Of a stretch of 64,000 nt of DNA, positions 60,899 through 64,000 are shown one piece after another (within the stretch, counting starts at the first letter, position 1; every line of letters begins with the position of its first letter). The notes under the pieces are model-generated. The model was not told the origin of the DNA, did no database searches, and was given only the letters and a program-made list of their open reading frames with translations. A program made the position numbers and the translations under genes. The DNA comes from Acidobacteriota bacterium (GTDB lineage Bacteria; Acidobacteriota; UBA6911), in the NCBI GenBank assembly GCA_031271905.1, contig JAISUT010000054.1, forward strand, positions 62,001 through 126,000. Reading direction: 5' to 3'.

Positions 60899-61927
60899 TT
60901 ATTCCGGCTGTTGCGCGGCGGGTGCCGCCGGTGTTTCCGTCACTTGCGCATCGACAGGCGCCGACGCAGGTTCGGACGCGACTTCCGGCGCGGCGGCATC
61001 GGCATCGGCTTCCGCAGCGGCGTCGGCTTTCTTTCCTTTGGGCTTGCGCTGCAAGGTCTTGCGCATCGTGGTCTTGGGCTTGGACGCGATGTCGGCGCCC
61101 GTCTCGGCCGCGCCTTCGGCGTCCCCCTGCCCTTCCGCGCTTGCCGCGCGTTGGGCTGCGGCTTCACGGACGGCGGCGGCCTGTTGCGCCTGCATCTGGC
61201 GCTCCTTCTCGCGTTGCGCCGCGAGCTCCTTCTGCTGCGCCTCGTAGACGGACTTGCCGTCCAGGTACGCCTGCGAGATGGTCTCGGTGATCAGGCGGAT
61301 GGCGCGGAGCGCGTCGTCGTTGCCCGGGATGATATAGTCGATGGCGTCCGGGTTGCAGTTCGTGTCCGCCACGCCGATGATCGGGATGCCGAGCTTGGAG
61401 GCTTCCTTGATGGCGATGGCTTCCATGTTGGTGTCGATGACGAACAGCGCATCCGGGAGCCCCCCCATGTCCTTGATGCCGGAGAGGTTCTTCTCCATCT
61501 TTTTGCGCTCGCGCTCGTACCGGGCGACTTCCTTCTTGGAGTAGTCGTCGTACTTGCCGGTGTTCTTCATCGTCTCCAGTTCGCGAAAACGCTTGATGCT
61601 CTTCTGGATCGTCACAAAGTTGGTCAAGAGTCCACCCAGCCACCTTTGGTTGACGTAGAACATGGAGGTGCGGGCGGCAGCCTCCGCGATCGCATCCTGC
61701 GCCTGTCGCTTGGTGCCCAGAAACAGGACAGTCTTGCCCTGGGCGCCCAGTTCATACATGAATTGAATCGCATTTTTAAAGAGCTTGATGCTCTTCTGCA
61801 AGTCAATGATGTATATGCCGTTCCTTTGACCGAAGATATAGTCCTTCATCTTCGGGTTCCAACGTTTGGTCTGGTGGCCGAAGTGGACTCCCGCCTCCAG
61901 AAGTTGCTTCATGGTGATAGAAACCAA
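60899..61927 (-). CDS. rpsB: Ribosomal protein S2 with long Ala/Glu-rich C-terminal extension
   Basis: 342 residues. The S2 body ([56 protein letters not shown]) ends near residue 235. About 105 residues of charged then Ala/Pro-rich sequence follow, with [19 protein letters not shown]. The start is TTG at 61927, fixed by GGGAGG six bases upstream and by the position before T-M-K-Q-L-L. The extension is much longer than in E. coli S2 (241 residues) and likely disordered. Confidence 0.94.
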   Translation of the reverse strand: MVSITMKQLLEAGVHFGHQTKRWNPKMKDYIFGQRNGIYIIDLQKSIKLFKNAIQFMYELGAQGKTVLFLGTKRQAQDAIAEAAARTSMFYVNQRWLGGLLTNFVTIQKSIKRFRELETMKNTGKYDDYSKKEVARYERERKKMEKNLSGIKDMGGLPDALFVIDTNMEAIAIKEASKLGIPIIGVADTNCNPDAIDYIIPGNDDALRAIRLITETISQAYLDGKSVYEAQQKELAAQREKERQMQAQQAAAVREAAAQRAASAEGQGDAEGAAETGADIASKPKTTMRKTLQRKPKGKKADAAAEADADAAAPEVASEPASAPVDAQVTETPAAPAAQQPE

Positions 61928-61944
61928 GCAGAACCTCCCTGGGA

Positions 61945-62343
61945 CTAGCGCTTCGAGAACTGGAATCTCTTGCGGGCCCCTTTCTGACCATATTTTTTAC
62001 GTTCTTTGACTCGGGAATCCCGGCTGAGCAACCCGGCCTTCTTCAACCGGGGGCGCAACTCCGCATCGAACTGCAAGAGCGCCTTGGCGATGCCGAGGCG
62101 AATCGCGCCCGCCTGCCCGGAAGTGCCGCCGCCGTCCACGAGGGCCTTGATGTCGAACTTTTCGACATTTTCCGTCAGCGCCAGCGGATACCTCACCACC
62201 GTGCGCTGGGTTTCGTTTTTGAAGTAGTCGCTCAGGGGGCGCTTGTTGATCGTGACCTCCCCGTTGCCGGGCAGGAGCCGCACGCGCGCCGTGGAGCTCT
62301 TCCTCTTGCCTGTTCCGTAATACTCAACGTTGCTTGTCGCCAT
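61945..62343 (-). CDS. rpsI: Ribosomal protein S9
   Basis: 132 residues. [14 protein letters not shown], the [19 protein letters not shown] signature and the C-terminal [17 protein letters not shown] tail that reaches the P site are intact. The ATG at 62343 is preferred to 62349 because GAGG is seven bases before it. Confidence 0.96.
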   Translation of the reverse strand: MATSNVEYYGTGKRKSSTARVRLLPGNGEVTINKRPLSDYFKNETQRTVVRYPLALTENVEKFDIKALVDGGGTSGQAGAIRLGIAKALLQFDAELRPRLKKAGLLSRDSRVKERKKYGQKGARKRFQFSKR

Positions 62344-62420
62344 TGACATTCCTCAAATCGACGCAGGGTGTTAAAGATCGCCCGCCACTCCCGACGCGGT
62401 CGCGGCGGACGCGAACCAGC

Positions 62421-62849
62421 CTAGATCGCGAGCGGCTCCGGCCGTTGCGCCTGATGCGGATGCTCGGCGCCGGCGTACACCTTCAACTTCTTGCGCATCG
62501 CCCGCCCCAGCTTCGTCTTGGGAAGCATGCCGGTGACCGCCTCTTGGATGAGCTTGCCGGGGTTTTTCGCCAAGAGATCCGCCGCCGTCGTCTCCTTCAA
62601 CCCGCCCGGGAACCCGGTGTGGTAGCGGTACATCTTGTCGCTCAACTTCTTGCCCGTCAGCTTGACCTTCTCGGCGTTGATGACGACCACATGGTCGCCA
62701 GTGTCCAGGAACGGGGTGTACACCGGCTTGTCCTTGCCGGTCAGAAGCGTCGCGACCTTGGTGGCGAGGCGTCCGAGGACTTGTCCTTCGGCGTCGATGA
62801 CATGCCAGCGCTTCTGCATATCCTTCTCTTTGGGGATGAAACTCTTCAT
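62421..62849 (-). CDS. rplM: Ribosomal protein L13
   Basis: 142 residues, the family norm. [46 protein letters not shown] and [19 protein letters not shown] are all characteristic. It is an early-assembly protein of the large subunit. It is the first gene of the minus-strand ribosomal cluster. Confidence 0.96.
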   Translation of the reverse strand: MKSFIPKEKDMQKRWHVIDAEGQVLGRLATKVATLLTGKDKPVYTPFLDTGDHVVVINAEKVKLTGKKLSDKMYRYHTGFPGGLKETTAADLLAKNPGKLIQEAVTGMLPKTKLGRAMRKKLKVYAGAEHPHQAQRPEPLAI

Positions 62850-63367
62850 TGCACGCTCCCTTTGTTAACTTCCAGACAAAATAGTCTTTTAGGTTATTCC
62901 AGCCGCGCCTGTGCGTCAAGGGGGTACTTGCCTGATTTTGCAAATCCCCGCCGGAAAAATCAAAAAAACCTGCGTCCGTCCCCGCCCCCTCCCTCGCCCG
63001 CCGCGCAGGAGCCGGGGAGGAAAGACCGATCTGGAAATTTGAAATAAAGCCCCGCCGCCGACTTGCCGATGAGAAACCGGGTCGTTCACGCACTTTCCGT
63101 GAAATATTCCCGGCACTCGCGAAACTATATACACGGTGCCCCACACGGAATCGCAACGGCGACCCCCAAGGGAAAAACGTAATCGGATAAAAAATTGCAG
63201 AAAAAATGCAATGAATTCCGAATCCATTACGATAAGGAATGCAGGAAGCCCTTCGTAGACGGGGTGCTTCCTGTGGCAAGGCAGTGATGCAGTTGGGTTT
63301 GGGAGGTTTTCCGGCACCACCGGGACGCCTTTCGGGTAAAAAAACAGGAAACCTCGGCGCAAAACCT
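62850..63367. other. Divergent promoter region between rplM and pilM
   Basis: About 520 bp without a gene I can support. The left end holds the rplM promoter. The middle contains AT-rich stretches (63120-63240) that probably drive pilM. Confidence 0.45.
62891..62919 (-). promoter_or_regulatory. Promoter of the rplM operon (TTGACG-17-TAACCT)
   Basis: On the minus strand TTGACG (62919-62914) and TAACCT (62896-62891) have 17-bp spacing, about 40 bp before the rplM start. Confidence 0.6.
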
Positions 63368-64000
63368 ATGTTTAATATCCTAAGTCAGAAGAAACAGTCC
63401 GTGGGTCTGGACATCGGATCCAGCTCGCTGAAGGCCGTGGAGCTTCGTTCGACCCGCAAGGGATGCTTCGAGCTCGTCGGCATGGGATTCGAAGAACTGT
63501 CGCCCGACTACATCGTGGACGGCGCCATTCTCGACAAGAACTCGGTCGCGGATGCGATCAATCGCATTTTCGCGCATGAGCACATCAAGAACAACCGCGT
63601 CGCCACCTCCATCTCGGGGCATTCGGTCATCGTGAAGAAGATCTCCGTCGTAGCCCAGCAAGAGGCGGACTTGGCGGAGGCCATTCACTGGGAGGCTGAA
63701 CAGTACATCCCCTTCGACATCGCCGACGTGAACATCGATTACCAGATACTCGGCGAAGACGACATCGACGGGAAGTGGAACGTCCTGCTCGTGGCGGTGA
63801 AAAAGGAGAAGATCCAAGACTACACCCAGGTGCTCACCCTCGCCGGCAAGGTGCCCGCGCTGGTGGACGTGGACGCATTCGCCCTGCAGAACGCCTACGA
63901 GTTCAACTACGAGCCGGCGGGCAACACCACGGCGGCGTTGCTGGACATCGGCTCCACCACCATGACGATCAACATCGTCTCCGGGACGGAGTTCCTCTTC
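63368..64000 (+). CDS. pilM: PilM, type IV pilus assembly ATPase-like protein, 5' part
   Basis: 211 residues are visible; the gene runs off the window. It starts MFNILSQKKQSVGLDIGSSS, with the actin-like phosphate loop GLDIGSSSLKAVEL. YIVDGAILD, SVIVKKISV and EAIHWEAEQYIPFDI are PilM hallmarks. A second phosphate loop LLDIGSTTMTINI comes near the end. PilM is a cytoplasmic actin-like ring protein that binds the PilN tail in the inner membrane. pilN, pilO, pilP and pilQ are expected downstream. No good ribosome site precedes the ATG. Confidence 0.93.
   Translation, partial: MFNILSQKKQSVGLDIGSSSLKAVELRSTRKGCFELVGMGFEELSPDYIVDGAILDKNSVADAINRIFAHEHIKNNRVATSISGHSVIVKKISVVAQQEADLAEAIHWEAEQYIPFDIADVNIDYQILGEDDIDGKWNVLLVAVKKEKIQDYTQVLTLAGKVPALVDVDAFALQNAYEFNYEPAGNTTAALLDIGSTTMTINIVSGTEFLF

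Noticed and set aside
1-64000. tRNA, rRNA or CRISPR arrays
   Set aside because: No cloverleaf with a T-arm consensus and no regularly spaced repeat series was found by reading; a covariance-model scan would be decisive.

Overview
The window is high-G+C DNA from a diderm, anaerobic-type bacterium. Outer-membrane traits are a complete lpxK (lipid A 4'-kinase), a TonB-family protein, a small beta-barrel protein and a type IV pilus pilM. A cooC-acsD-acsC-acsE-acsB-acsV operon gives it the methyl and acetyl branch enzymes of the Wood-Ljungdahl pathway. The ribosomal order rplM-rpsI-rpsB-tsf-pyrH-frr, and an EF-P whose tip loop reads PGN and whose body recalls acidobacterial EF-P from memory, make an Acidobacteriota-like acetogen or a Desulfobacterota relative my best guess. 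This is inference; no 16S gene is present.

Layout. 0-3.2 kb: end of an M50 protease, a beta-barrel protein, a frameshifted and truncated HipB/HipA-like gene that stops at a perfect palindrome, and a TonB-family gene. 3.4-8.8 kb: uvrC with an accessory islet downstream. The islet is visibly poorer in G+C, and a second copy of the last ~230 bp of uvrC lies on its far side; it carries a PIN toxin-antitoxin pair, a DUF1016 nuclease, an HTH-like small protein and a restriction-like PD-(D/E)XK protein. 8.9-24.3 kb: housekeeping and envelope genes (aroK, a glycosyltransferase, a FabI-like reductase, serA, an amidase overlapping a MamK-like actin, a MORN/YwqK protein, a hybrid histidine kinase, DUF2339, a thrombospondin type-3 repeat protein, lpxK). 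24.4-28.8 kb: a V4R plus GGDEF signalling pair, a gamma-carbonic-anhydrase-like protein, and a MarR regulator next to a Tat-exported RdhA/QueG-like iron-sulfur protein.

28.8-40.0 kb is the most unusual part: a type VII (WXG100/EssC) secretion-like locus in a diderm. It has a zinc-ribbon/PEGA membrane protein, a coiled-coil membrane protein, a 1536-residue FHA-FtsK/EssC ATPase, a frameshifted YukD/EsaB-like gene, five WXG100-size proteins and a longer sixth helical protein. The locus lies between two direct copies of a ~126-bp palindromic repeat about 11 kb apart.

40.0-44.7 kb: a DHH phosphoesterase, a membrane TIR-domain protein and an AAA/DUF4143 ATPase with an operator-like palindrome array. 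44.8-53.3 kb: the acetyl-CoA synthase operon, which lacks acsA (CODH catalytic subunit) here. 53.4-62.9 kb: pheA, leuA, speA, efp, frr, pyrH, tsf, rpsB, rpsI and rplM, all on the minus strand. The window ends inside pilM on the plus strand. I saw no tRNA, rRNA, CRISPR array, transposase or integrase.
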